A stretch of DNA of 64,000 bases, taken from NCBI GenBank assembly GCA_036365455.1, contig JAWQUS010000004.1, forward strand, positions 8,501,501-8,565,500. Direction: 5' to 3'. A model generated the notes under the pieces. It had not been told where the DNA came from, did no database searches, and was given only the letters and a program-made list of their open reading frames with translations. The position numbers were made by a program, and so were the translations under genes. Position 1 is the first letter of the stretch. Each line of letters starts with the position of its first letter. Source of the DNA: Macrosoma leucophasiata. Lineage: Eukaryota; Arthropoda; Insecta; Lepidoptera; Hedylidae. Positions 23,701 through 35,135 of the stretch are shown here, in pieces.

Positions 23701-26700
23701 CATAAAATTACTGATCATGTTGTATGCATGAATATTGAGGATGTTCTAAGTCCCCCTAGGTCCCACTTTTGGTACGTCTTAGTATCTAGGACCAAACAGG
23801 TCCCTAATGCTATGGGGGTAGATAGGCTCGGAGAAAGAAGGCTGCCGCGCGCTTCGCGCAGAGGCCGGTGATGAGCATGCTGACCGAGAGTCTAGGACGT
23901 CACCTAAGAGTGTAGTGTGTCTTTTTTCAAGACAAAAATGTAATTATATGTATATTTGAAAAGGATATCAGAAAAGATATGAGATCTCTGGGTCCAGTTC
24001 GGTGTTCAAGAGTTAAGTGTCCAGCAAAGTCATCAGTCACAAAGTTTGGTTCTCCGCCAGGCAATGATGCACAAACAGGACATACAACCTGGAAGGAGAA
24101 AAATCTTTGGATTATGATGCGGAAGTTGAGATGAAACCAAATTATCTCACCATTCCACCACCCTAACTTTAACTCTATGTTTTTTCATTAAATATTATAC
24201 ATATCATTATATTCCCAATGATTGGCATTGGCATTGCCAGGATCAAACCTCCCCTTTAATAGATAAAAAATTGTTGAATTTACAGCAAATTTTGATTGAC
24301 AGATCGATTTGCCACCCTCCACCGTCGTATCTAACAGAGAATTACTCACAGCCAGGGTAGTATCTGCATGTTCTGCAGTGACATGTTCCATGAGAGCTGT
24401 GTCAGTGAAGCCCATACGGTTGCAAAATGGACAAGTATAAGCCTGTGGCTGTTCCAAGGCCAGGGTTTCTCCGCCATAGTAAAGATCTGAAAATAAAGCA
24501 TGTAATGTAATAAGTAAGCATAATTGAATAAAGGATAGGTAATTGTACCACTTTATACTAATAAGTTGGGGAAAAAGTCTTTTCGCATTATAGTAGTATG
24601 AACTTTTAATAAAATCTCTTTGGCTGTAGTATTTGTATCAGGCTGGTTTTGGTATCATAGAAAGTTAAAATTTTAAAGAACATAATTCCAAATTCAAATT
24701 AAGCAAATGTGTGATTTTCATTTGTTTTTCGTACTGTCAAGATGAGTGAATCTAATGAAGAAATTCGATACATTTTAAAATTATACTACAAAAAAGGTAA
24801 AAATGCAACGCAAGCCGCGAAAAAAAATTGCGATGTTTATGGACCTAGTGCAGTGTCTGTGAGAGTAGCACAAATTTGGTATAAGCGTTTTCAATCCGGA
24901 AATGTTGATGTCAAAGATGCACCTCGCTCTGGTCGCCCTATTACGGATAAAATGGATGCCATTTTTGAAAAAGTGGAGGAAGATCGACATATCAGTAGTT
25001 ACGACGTAGCTGAAGAACTGAGAATTGATCACAAAACAGTTTTGGCGCATTTGAAAAAACCGACCTCACGAGCTCACTGAAAGAAACCTAATGAACCGTG
25101 TACTCATTTGTGATTCTTTATTACGACGTAATGAAACCGAATCATTTTTGAAGAATCTGATAACTGGTGATGAAAAGTGGATCACGTACGACAAGAACGT
25201 GCGAAAAAGGTCGTGGTCAAAGGCCGGTCATGCTTCACAGACTGTGGCTAAACCCGGGTTAACTCGCAATAAGGTGATGTTGTGTGTGTGGTGGGATTGG
25301 AAGGGCATTATTCATTATGAGCTATTACCACTAGGCAGGACTATCGATTCTGAACTCTACTGCGAACAACTGATGAGATTAAAGCAAGAAGTTGAGAGAA
25401 AGCGGCCGGAATTGATCAACAGAAGGGGTGTGCTGTTTCATCATGATAACGCTAGACCTCACACATCTATAGCCACTCAGCAAAAATTAAGAGAGTTTGG
25501 CTGGGAGATGTTAATGCATCCGCTGTATAGTCCTGACCTTGCACCTTCAGATTTCCACCTTCTGTTTCGGTCTCTTCAGAATTCTTTATGCAATGTTAGG
25601 TTAACATCACAAAATCTTTTTTTAAATTCATACAAGCTGAACTAAGGGAATATCTCTTGGAGCAAGAAAGTTTAGCCGAAATATATAAAAAAAATAGAGA
25701 AATGGGAGGAATGGAATACCACTCCCATTTCTCCAAAAGTACTAGGCCTAAAAAAGTGAAAAAAAAAATGGAATATAGTTCTATACTTATTTATTACAAA
25801 TCTGTTAGTTATGGTATTTCAGGTAACATAGGAAATCTCTCAACCCAGTGAATGCGAGTAGAATTTCACTTGGCTGACTTTTTTTGTAACTTTAAGGTCC
25901 AAACTTTGACTGTAGCACTATATCAAACAAGTAAATTAAATGCAAGTCATTGTGATTCAGTTTTACTCCAACTTAATGGTTTACATTATGCACTATTTTT
26001 TTAATTAATATTAGATGCATTCAGATGGGAGTTGCTGTAGATGTTCCTCTCGTGCCTACCATATAATAATATGGTAGGTTAGGTTAGCCTTGATTTGAAT
26101 AACAAAATACATATTGGTTCTATGACTGAATCACATTTATTTACAATTTATTGTTAGCAATTTGCACCATATAATATATGAAATCATTTCATTAGTTCCA
26201 ATAGTAAGTCATTCTGGTTCATGGAAGATTTATATGGCGCAGACTTTAAATAAAAAAGGTATTTGTTAATGTCTATTACTGCTGCTCCTGATATTTTGAC
26301 ATGTTCAATGGATAGATTTTTCAAAAAATATTTATAGATTTTTCATTTATTAAATTTGCAACTTAAAGAGATTTATATGGTCTTAAAAATTAAATCAACT
26401 TATATTCTGTTATGGTTAGCAATGTCAGTATTTCAAGGCCAATAAGTAACACTATAACAATGAGAACAGTTACTTAAATGTGAGTTTTAATTAACCTCAA
26501 CTTGTATTTTAATTAATTATCATATGATATATAAATTAAACACAACAGAATTTGAATTTGAGATACCTACATCTACCACTAACATAGTCTTATTTGATTG
26601 TTCTTACAAATGAAAATGTTAAAAATGTTATCCAATATTAAAGATTTTAATGATGACTAGGTCATAACACAACAACTACAATCATAACTTGAGTTATATT

Positions 26701-27311
26701 CTCACTGTCCACAATAATTGTATAATAAATATCTAACACAATGAATGACTAGATTGAGTGGATTGGTTGCCCAAGTACAAACTATAAAGTTAGAATTATC
26801 TAAACAAAAGATAATTACAACACATACCACACAAAAATGTTTCAAAATTATATTTGGTCAAGTAATTGATTGAAATCTAAGTGACACATTGATGTTTCCT
26901 TTTATGTACCTATGAAGAAAATGTAGGCCAGTCTATTTATTATAAAATGTCTCACCAAAATCGCTTCTGGAAAGTATACATTGCATTGGATGCTCTGTTG
27001 TGTGTTGGTTCGTGGTAGCGCCAGACTCATAGCAGGCGGCGCATAAATCGTAATCGATGCAAATCAAACATTTGTATCGTCGTCCTCTGAAGTTATTTTT
27101 CAAACAAGAATCACAGCTGACTCCTGGAATTATGTCAATACAAAATTATATTATCTTGGATATTTCATTAGATTTCACGTAATCCTGCTGGAAAATTGCT
27201 CATTCCTATCGCATTGTTGTTCGAATGTTTATAATTTTCGTAGTGAAATTCACTGTGACAAAAGCATCGCACAAATTTTGATTATCATTACCCACCTTCA
27301 TGGCGATTCAT
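17735..27311 (-). CDS. Kcmf1: E3 ubiquitin-protein ligase KCMF1 homologue (eight exons resolved, C-terminus open)
   Basis: Exons: 27296-27311, 26956-27123, 24350-24486, 23981-24088, 22617-22711, 19658-19832, 18543-18693 and 17735-18000. All junction phases agree and give 372 codons. The protein starts MNRHEGVSCDSC. A ZZ zinc finger (about 4-50) holds the CDSC, CLIC and CAAC pairs, and a second Cys/His region (about 79-137) holds CPFC and CPVC pairs. The conserved DPIAELLSQLSGVRR and LQQLQMQLQLERQ coiled coil follow. KCMF1 is a RING-less E3 that works with UBR4 in protein quality control (family knowledge). Exons 7 and 8 are very rich in Ala, Pro and Gln and far GC-richer than the rest. Intron 4 is AT-AC (U12-type). 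The end after 17735 is unsettled: readthrough would stop at 17597, and two spliced alternatives exist. The start is certain by homology. Confidence 0.9.
18060..18138. repeat. Fragment of the 27686-27884 MITE
   Basis: Shares the ACTGACAAGATG and AAGCTAAACGAAA blocks with 27686-27884. It lies in the last resolved KCMF1 intron. Confidence 0.5.
18147..18487. mobile_element. MITE with about 25-bp inverted repeats
   Basis: The left end CCGGTATCCACCAAATCCGA pairs with the complement of the right end, CCGGTATCCGCCAAAGCGGA. It lies in the KCMF1 intron before exon 8. The inner sequence is non-coding. Confidence 0.75.
18725..19023. mobile_element. MITE beside the exon 7 acceptor of KCMF1
   Basis: Inverted ends GCGTTCCACTAAACGGCCGC and ACGTTCCATTATTCGACCGC (complement) share about 25 bp including CGCAACGA. 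The element begins about 30 bases upstream of the exon 7 acceptor. Confidence 0.65.
19043..19312 (+). mobile_element. SINE-like repeat copy
   Basis: Near-full plus copy of the common family from GGTGGTAGAGCTCCAGTG to an A-rich tail, in a KCMF1 intron (opposite to the gene). From 19313 to 19640 I see nothing else. Confidence 0.75.
20125..21387 (-). pseudogene. Mariner transposon copy 1, transposase broken
   Basis: A 1.26-kb element between TA dinucleotides, with inverted ends TTAGGTTGGGGAAAAAGT and ATAGGTTGGGGAAAAAGT (complement). The transposase frame starts at 21205 and contains the first catalytic Asp (TGDEKWITYD). A nonsense codon replaces the Trp after VWWD (TGA at about 20615), and a roughly 30-bp deletion near 20465 removes the HDNARPHT box with the second catalytic Asp. 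The third box (YSPDLAPSD) survives at 20202-20432. It lies in KCMF1 intron 5 in the same orientation as the gene. It cannot make active transposase. Confidence 0.92.
22712..22731 (-). promoter_or_regulatory. U12-type branch point and AC acceptor of KCMF1 intron 4
   Basis: On the minus strand TTCCCTTAAC (22722-22731) matches the U12 branch consensus TTCCTTAAC. The intron ends in AC at 22712-22713, 11 bases beyond the branch A. Confidence 0.8.
22990..23150 (-). repeat. Unoccupied relative of the retroposon target at 14626-15375
   Basis: Its complement is continuous where 14714-15320 is inserted at the other site. Located in KCMF1 intron 4. The rest of that intron (21400-22600, 23160-23950) shows no nameable feature. 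Confidence 0.65.
23959..23980 (-). promoter_or_regulatory. Two tandem U12 AT-AC 5' splice sites of KCMF1 intron 4
   Basis: The exon ending at 23981 is followed by ATATCTTTTC, near the U12 consensus. Twelve bases further on, ATATCCTTTT (23959-23968) matches it perfectly. Use of the second site would add four residues (ISFL) in frame. The first gives PRDL joined to DEPSGIRH, as in KCMF1 relatives. Confidence 0.75.
24561..25610 (+). pseudogene. Mariner transposon copy 2, 3'-truncated
   Basis: Starts after TA with ATAAGTTGGGGAAAAAGT and is closely related to copy 1. The transposase starts at 24742. A deletion of about 28 bases after HLKK (25060) shifts the frame, and the reading resumes at 25091. 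All three catalytic Asp boxes are present (TGDEKWITYD, HDNARPHT, YSPDLAPSD), but the last 40 or so codons and the right inverted repeat are missing after 25610. It lies in KCMF1 intron 2, opposite to the gene. Confidence 0.9.
25606..25851 (+). other. Exon-like open frame of unknown origin
   Basis: Directly after the truncated mariner, about 80 codons stay open to a TGA at 25849. The middle reads like real protein (AELREYLLEQES, then KKNREMGG and RPKKVKKK) and follows a pyrimidine-rich AG acceptor-like site. It could be a transduced or duplicated exon, a host exon on the plus strand, or chance. I do not recognise it. Confidence 0.35.
25852..26955. other. Remainder of KCMF1 intron 2
   Basis: AT-rich with no recognisable feature apart from a short GGTTAGGTTAG run near 26078. 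Confidence 0.6.
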
Positions 27312-27685
27312 TTTCGCCAGAAAATGCTGCCGAGACAAGCACTTCTTGGCACCAGGATTACTGCTACTTTAAGAGGTATTTAAATTACTACACTAAATTA
27401 AGTAGCACAACATATAAGATACTAAAATACAAGATTTTTAACAAAAATTTCCAAGCAAACCTAACCCAACCAGGCCATAATGACGTCACATAATGGCTAG
27501 ATGTTGCCAAACTAAAAAAAATACAATTACACAGTCATCACAGATAAAAAATGGTTTACCAATGAAGCTATGAAGGTGGCTATGAAGTATGAAGCTAAGA
27601 CAGAGAATATGTAATAATGGCTAAGATATGGATTACCCCTAGCGCCCCACTATGACTAGCCAATGAAGGCAAGCCAGAGGCGAGA

Positions 27686-27884
27686 GACCTAGGGGCCGAC
27701 CGCCTAACTCAAATGCTTTCGTTTAGCTTTCGATTATGACACCACCTAACTTTTCCCTGAAAGTGTTGTCGTCCCAAGGTATATACGTAAGAGCGAAATG
27801 ATTTTATAGGCTGTACCGAACTGACAAGATGACGTCCTAAACGAAAGCATTTGGTCATGGGCATAGGCGGTCGGCCCCTTGCTT
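27686..27884. mobile_element. MITE with inverted ends
   Basis: GGGGCCGACCGCCTA at the left and TAGGCGGTCGGCCCC at the right form a 15-bp perfect inverted repeat, and AAATGCTTTCGTTTA is also paired inside. It lies between KCMF1 and HAT1. Confidence 0.75.
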
Positions 27885-27946
27885 GCTCAAGTGGCTTGGT
27901 CTGTGGTGTGGCTGCAGAAAATGCCCAAGAATGTCTGTTTATGAAT

Positions 27947-29775
27947 TAGAGCTGAGTCGATCGCGAGCGATAGAATCACTTTGATTGAATCACGATCCAA
28001 ACACAAGTGATCGGGTCGTGACGTACAAAAAAGTCCATCATTTGGATCCTTTGGGTCATTGGGTACTTTGTTTCTCGTTAACTCTATTATAATACTCATA
28101 AAGTACACTTCAGTTTGTTTACAGTTTTATCGATCATGCTCCCCTGCACTACGTCATCTAATTGTAAAATTTATGCGCTACCAAAATTTTGTTTCATTTT
28201 TTCGTGTATGACACCGCGTATGACAAAACGAGACAAAGGTGCAGCAGTTTATGGTGACAAAGAAAGGTCATGGTACAGGCGTTGATCATATTTTATTTCT
28301 TTCTTTCACATGGTTCCACCTAAGTTTGTCACTTTCCACCGGAGAAGGATACTAAAACAAATTGTAATGTTCTGTTTCACTCTAATACGGGCGATTAAAG
28401 TGAAACAGAACATTACTTCGTTGTCCAATGGCGATCGCGAACCAATGGCAGCCAGCGCAGCGCGATGATCTTTTGCGATCGATATTTGTAAAATAGCGCC
28501 ATCTAACATAAAATGATAGAGTCGTTGGAAAGACTAGAATGATAGTTGATGAAATTCTTCACACATAATTCATTAGATGTCGTTAACAAATTCAAAATTA
28601 AAGACATCGAGCGCGAGGGTGATATTTATTTTGTAGAATAGCGCTATCTTACATAAAATATTGATCATAATAAAGTTGTCAGAAAGACTAGAATGATAAT
28701 TGATGGAATACTTTACACAAAAACCCATTACATAACGTTTTGATGTTTATTAGATTTCGGCAATAAAATAAATGCTTCGAATGTTGTCTGTGTTTGGTTG
28801 ATTCCACATTCTCTAAGTTACCTACCACGTGAAGCATTTAGCCTGAAGACACATGCATAAAAACACTTTTATTATATTATAGTTAACATAGTTATGAAGT
28901 GGATTAGGATTTTAAATTTTTAGCTGGATTAATCTAAATTGCATGAATATTATAGCATTCATAATAATTATGTTTATGTCATGAACATAATTATTTTGAT
29001 TGCTCGGGATGCTTGTATGACTCCGTAAAGAAAATAAAACCTATTACCTCCCACTCCGCTTACCATGTAGGTACCTATGTATTGCGAACAGAATACCTAC
29101 GTGAACTAGAATTTTGCATACATACAAATAAAAATAAACTGTAAAAAAATACATATCTGGGCGAATTGAGAACCACCTCCTTTTTTTTTTGGAGTCGGTT
29201 AAAAAATGAAACAATTTATATATATATATATAATATTCGTTGTGTCAAGAAACAGACAAATGGCATAATAGTGTGACCGGTAGGCTCGGGTTCAAATCCC
29301 AGCCAGTAATCTAAACAATTTTTTTTTTTATATAATCGTTTTTATAAATCGTCAATTTGTAAATGTTGTTTATTCTATATAATCGCATTGCATTCTATGT
29401 AATAGCTTTACCGGTGCAGTTCCTGAATGCCGATTTTTTTCCCTATAAATTAATCCTATTTACCTATAAAGTTTCAGAATGAAATTATAGTTAAATAATT
29501 GAATAATTAATTGAATTGTATTAAAATGAAAAAATAGCCAGCGACATAATGTGTGGATCGCGGTCTCGAGTCTTGCATCCTTGTCAGATGGGTCTCGAAT
29601 CACGAGAATCATGAGCTACAGTATACGTTTGAGCGAAATCGAGTCGCGACCCAAATGACCCAAACGATCGAGTCATTTGGACTCGATCACCTTGTCAATG
29701 GGTCGCGATCATATATATTAGCCTATGGTCGCGATCGACCCGAATCCCGACGAAGGAGTGATCGACTCAGGTCTA
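27947..29775. mobile_element. hAT-like non-autonomous DNA transposon with 8-bp target duplication
   Basis: The left end TAGAGCTGAGTCGATC and complement of the right end TAGACCTGAGTCGATC differ at one base. Both ends are flanked by the same 8-mer TTATGAAT (27939-27946 and 29776-29783), the duplication size of hAT elements. Near the right end, copies of GATCGAGTC/GGGTCGCGA-type motifs cluster, as subterminal transposase sites do. No transposase frame is present. Inside it are an 18-bp hairpin (28364-28416) and a tail-like repeat end (29150-29205). Confidence 0.7.
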
Positions 29776-30163
29776 TTATGAATTTTTCATCTATTTAATA
29801 ATATGTCGCACGTCAATCAGACAGGAAGTCATTCATTTCATTCATTCAATTGTCATCTGTTCTTCTGTGCCTGACAATTGTCTGACATATCCGTTGAATA
29901 AAATTCAAAGCCATTTTTCAAGAGGCAGTTTTTCACATTGGTTTTTCATTTCAATTCAGTAAATACAAAAAAAATATTTAGTTGAGTTAGCTAAAGTATC
30001 AAGTGTCCTGATAGAGATTTGAAAAAAGGTCCGTATATATATAATAATCCGTTGATACATCTCATTTCTCACAACCATTTTTACGCGGGAATCAGCACTG
30101 GGATGAAATTAAATTAATAAAAACTGATTAGTTGATTAGGTTTTTGCAAAGTTGAAATTTACA

Positions 30164-33100
30164 ATGACCGAAGAATTGTGCCATTTGGTTGTGGACGGCA
30201 ACGAGGTTTTGGAGTTAAAATTGGGTAAGTACTTGGTTAATTTTGCATGGAACTTGGTTGTAACCTATCACCTGTCTAACCTTTTGTTCGGTTACAGTCC
30301 GATCTCCTCAAGATATTGAAAATGAAGACACCAGTTTTGGGCCGGAAATGTGTCACCAAGTTTTCGGTGAAAATGAAAATATATTTGGTTACACTGACCT
30401 GAGAATTAAACTCTATTACAGTGCAGGCAGTCTCCAAACATACCTCGGAATTTTGTATAGCGATAAAGTAAGTTGGAGCCACTATAATAAACGATTACCT
30501 ACTTCATCTGTTTGAATGTTTCTCAAATTTTATCTTATTTAAAATTTACATTCAATTTGGAAGGATATAACCTAGTCTAAAGTAAATAAACAAGTGGCAA
30601 ACAAATGCATTATCAGTTGTTTGTAATGTTATGTCTGTTACACTTACAATACTGGAAGCAATATTAGTGAAATATGAAATTTGTATGTGTACAAGTAAAA
30701 TTGTACCCTCATTTATGCTTGTAAATGTTTTTAGATTGAGCCAAACAAATCCCAAGGTTTGAAAGCGGATGATGTGGAAGGAGAGTTAAAAAAGGTTCTA
30801 GCTCCAGGATACGTCACTAACTTGGATCATTTTGTATCAATGCTGGAAAAAGATAAGCTGTTTAAACCTCATGGAGTCCTATTACATTCATTTACAATTA
30901 GTCCTCGTAAGTTTGCAATAACTGTTTTTTAGAAATGCTAAATAGATTCTTGGGTTCAGCTACTGCATTATTTATTTTAATCCTTCAAGGATCGTACGGC
31001 TGTGGAGTGTGGAGTGCCAGACATCCCGGTCCTGATATACCACCCGTGCTTCCTCTAGCTTCTCTTAAGTACTAGTTTATTTTTTTCCGAATTATTATAT
31101 GAAAATGTTGTTATAGCTGCCTACTTGTTATATAGGAGAAAGCGGTGAAAAAAGAACATTTGAAGTTTATTACTGCGAAACATCCACACCTGGATTTTTG
31201 GCTTACCATGAGCGTTTACAAACCTTCCTGTTGTGGTATGTGGATGCAGCATCTTTTATAGATGTTGATGATGATCAATGGACATTTTTCACATTGTGAG
31301 TATTTTAATGTATATGTATAATTATAATGTAGGTATATCAGTAATATACATACCCATGCTAACATATAATTGTGCCTAGCAGTTTTAACTTTATTTGGGA
31401 ATTACATATTTCTATAAGTGTAATGTAATATAATTTATTACTAATGTTGCGATATTATGCCTACCAATATATTCATATGTATCTGTCCAAGCTTACCTAA
31501 TACATGGCCATTACTCTGCATCTAGGGAAGAGTCATGTTGTAATAGGCTATAATTATTATCATGCTGTAATCCCGAGGTAGAAATATAGTGCTCAATATT
31601 GGCCTGATGAAAGTGAACTACTCCCACATTTACCCCTCTCACATATCACTTCGGTACCATAAAATCCCGTTCACAGCAACTTGTTGCTAACTTCAGGCGA
31701 ACTCATTTAAGTGTTTATAGTACCTATAGGTATCTTCTTCATATTGTACAAGTACCTTCTTTGTAAGTTTGTGCCATCTTACTAGTAGATTTGCATGTTT
31801 TATAAACACTGAATACGTATGAATCTTTACTTTCAAATTGGCCATACTCCTTATGATTAATTTGGGAAAATTTAGACTTGGACAAATATAAGTGTGTGAC
31901 TACGATTTTTGGGATTACATCATTTTATTACAAAAAATAGTTAATTCTAGATCTCGAGACGTGTCTACGCAGATGATCTAGTTTATAGTTTAGTAACCGG
32001 TTGGCGGGTTTCTGCCGCCTTACACTATAACAACTGAGGCAAATCAAGGACATCAACGCATCTGCATGTTGAGCTCCGGTTTTCGTGGAGATGTCTATAG
32101 GCTGCTGTATTCATCTACCTATATAAATAAAAATCTGCCAAGTGCGAGTCGGACTCTCGCCCGAAGGGTTGCGTCCAAAAAATTGCTTAAAAATTATGTT
32201 TGTTGTATGGGAACCCCTCTTTAACATTTACTTTATTTTTATTTGATTATTTATTATGAAAAGTAATATACAAATTAATATTCTGTGAAAATTTTAATAT
32301 TAAATTAATATTGAGCAAAAATACGAAAAAGAAACGGTGTATGGTATGGAGACTCCCCTTATTACATATATTTTTAATTTTACGTACCTATTTGCCGTTA
32401 TAGTTGTTATGGAAATCATTTATGAAAATTTCAGCGTTCTAGCTATCACGGTTTATGAGATACAGCCTGGTGTCAGACAGACGGATGGACGGAAAGGCAG
32501 ACAGACAGCTTAGTAATAGGGTCCCGTTTTTACCTTTTAGGTTCAATCCTAAAAATGAATCACTGAAATATTTGTAATTTAAAATATAAAAATAATTAAA
32601 TTGTTAATGATGTTGTAAAATGCTCGTATAAATAATTGCTCGTACTAACATTTCGGTGATGACATCTAAAGAACTGCATCAAATTGGACAAATCTTTCTT
32701 TTATGTGTTCGTTATTGTCGGGAGGTATGTATGAAAAAAATTATATTAAAAAAAAAATAGGTAGCATATGGCGGTACAAAGCTCCCCGGGTCAACAAAAC
32801 AATAAAAAAATTGTTGAGATTCTACTTATCGCTTACAGGTTCGAGAAGTATAACACAAGCGAGGGCGACGTGCGGTATGCGACGGCGGCGTACGCGACCG
32901 TGTTCCGCTACTACGCGTACCCTCGTCACACGCGGCCACGAATTTCTCAGGTGCTGACGTTACCTCCCTTCCGGAAGATAGGACTGTGCGCGCATCTTGT
33001 GCAGGTGAATTTTTTAGCTTATTACGGTACATTAGCCTACAAGAAACCCAGTTTCGTTATGTCTATCCGTGCGTCAGTTTGTCCGCATCTTAGCTCATCG

Positions 33101-35008
33101 ACTTTTAATGCTAGATATGCTGTAATTTTGCATGAACATACATAAGTAAGTCACGCCAACAAAATGGTAAAATAAAATCTAGTATGTCGGCGTACCTCTC
33201 CCTTCCTCGTAAAGTTGGGATGTTATATTTTGTTATATCAGGTTCTCCATAATGTGGACTTTCGTTGAATAGATCATTAAAAAACGTTGGTGGGGGATTT
33301 AACAGATGTCGCGTTTGACAGGGGTAGGGATTGAGTTCAGCATAAATTATTTTCTAATCTAAGTCTACCAAAGATCCTGACGATTTCAGTCTTACTTACT
33401 TTTCAATAAAAAGTCTTGATATACTAGAAAATCAATTCACTCCAGAAAAGTTTAAAAAAAAAAATATGATGTAAAAGTTAAGCTCTCCAGGAGCCTAATT
33501 ATATGAAATAAATGAATAAACTGAAACTGAACAACAATTTTTACATACGTAACTTCACGCCTGTAATCCCCGAAGGTTAGCAGAGGTAAATGCATGCATT
33601 CAAGCATACATGCAAACACCCACGACTCGCCGGTTACGTTTTGGCCCATATAACAGGTGGCGAACCTGTTGCCATCTCCGGGCACATTACCAAACTCCGA
33701 GGTACTGGGAAACTTCCAGAAAATGGAAAAATCCCAATAGAATTTTTTACATTTTGTCACGATCACGAGTATGTACTGTCTAATAATCTGTTAATACATA
33801 ATGAATTGTTGTGTAATGATTACAGGCTATCTACTCTCATTTTATCATACAACCAGAAGTAGTGGATATTACAGTTGAAGATCCGTCACAAGACTTTCAG
33901 AGCATCAGAGATTATGTTGATGCCAAAAATTGTGAAACCTTGCCAGCATTTCATCCAGAAAAACTAGCACAAGGGTAAGTTTTTTATTTCATAAACTTTT
34001 AAACTTCATCCACAATAACTTTTTCTCGATTTGAATGAAGACATGTCTTTGGGCTAATTTAGGAAAAATATGAATATATAATTACAGAAGGGAATACAGA
34101 AAATAATTTAAAATGTTTGCATTTTTTAAGGTTTTCAATGGAAATGGCAAACCAGGCGTGTAGTAAGTTCAAGATAAATAAAAAGCAAACGCGGCGTATA
34201 TATGAAATATTGCGCCTGAAAAACACCAACACGTCAGATAAAAAAGTGTATTTAGAATATAGACTTGATGTTAAAAACAGGCTCAATGCTCCATTCCAGG
34301 TTCGTATTGAAGCAAAATGTATAATTACCTACTGACACTATCATACATAATATGGAGTTAAATAATATTTAAAAGTGCCTTAAAGTGTTGAGGTTTTTAT
34401 ATATGAAGAGAATGATGAATGTAAAAGAAGCACGGGAGATGTGCAATTTATCTGGCGCTCAACACTCGCTGCCTACTCCATAGGAGGCTTTGGGTGAAGA
34501 TACATACATTCATACACGTTAGTCACAAAAACAATTTTTACTATGTCGAAATTGTATCATATTTAGTGTTTAAATGTTAACGAAACTAAAAAAAACTATT
34601 AGGGTAAATATACACGATACGACATTCCTTTGCCTCATAGATAAATAGCTTTTGCCCGCGACTTCGTAGGAGTTTCAGGTAATCCTCTTTTAAACTCAAC
34701 TAAGGAAACTATAAACCAAAAATCTACTTTCTACGACCAGTCGTTACAAGGCATTGTATGTCAGTTATATAGTCACTCAATCACTGAATAGCAACTATAG
34801 TCTTTCCTATAAGTAGTAACGATGTGTCTTTTTTTATCAGAAAAAGAAATTAGAAATGAAGAAGTTGCAAAAAATCTTGAAACCTGAAGAGTTTGCGGCC
34901 ACCGCGAGCACAATCGGCGCCAACGAGACGCATGGCCGCCTCGCCAGCCAGTACCTCGCTTTGGAACAGGAATATCAACGCGTCATACACAGGATGGAAC
35001 AAGATTAG
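30164..35008 (+). CDS. Hat1: Histone acetyltransferase type B catalytic subunit (HAT1)
   Basis: Eight exons: 30164-30224, 30298-30467, 30735-30906, 31136-31295, 32839-33004, 33826-33974, 34131-34299 and 34841-35008. GT-AG sites and phases agree throughout and give 404 residues plus TAG. HAT1 acetylates new histone H4 at Lys5 and Lys12 before chromatin assembly, usually with an RbAp46/48 partner (family knowledge). Visible family blocks are FGYTDLRIKLYYSAGSL (about 51-67), ADDVEGEL, YHERLQTFLLWYVDAASFID (about 159-178), TRPRISQVLTLPPF (about 225-238), EDPSQDFQSIRDY (about 264-276) and KINKKQTRRIYEILRLK (about 314-330). The acetyl-CoA motif reads RKIGLC, with Cys where Gly or Ala is usual. It is divergent from KCMF1 and convergent with MSL3. 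Confidence 0.95.
31975..32110 (+). mobile_element. Decayed SINE-like fragment in HAT1 intron 4
   Basis: GCATCTGCAT and GTCTATAGGCTGC remain from the common family. Confidence 0.45.
32130..32545 (+). repeat. Interspersed repeat with CAGACAGACGG block
   Basis: Starts TGCCAAGTGCGAGTCGGACT and ends TAATAGGGTCCCGTTTTTACC, the boundaries of a repeat common in lepidopteran DNA as I know it. Related pieces are at 59440-59690 and 61665-61735. Confidence 0.6.
33543..33745 (-). mobile_element. SINE fragment, inverted relative of 6885-7105
   Basis: Complementary to the body of the 6825-7105 SINE, lacking the B-box head. In HAT1 intron 5. Confidence 0.65.
34385..34515. repeat. Repeat fragment shared with 2985-3220
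   Basis: GAAGAGAATGATGAATG and GAAGATACATACAT blocks in common. In HAT1 intron 7. Confidence 0.5.
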
Positions 35009-35135
35009 AATTTAGTTTAGTGCTGGCACTATACGATCAATACGCGAAAATGAACCTGGGCGAACCTGATGGACGTTCAAACATTACAACCAAATTATCA
35101 TCATATAATTTACCAGTGAACCTTCTTCGGGTTAA

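Noticed and set aside
29270..29310. tRNA-like B box (GGTTCAAATCC)
   Set aside because: No A box at the right distance and no cloverleaf arms. At most a SINE remnant.
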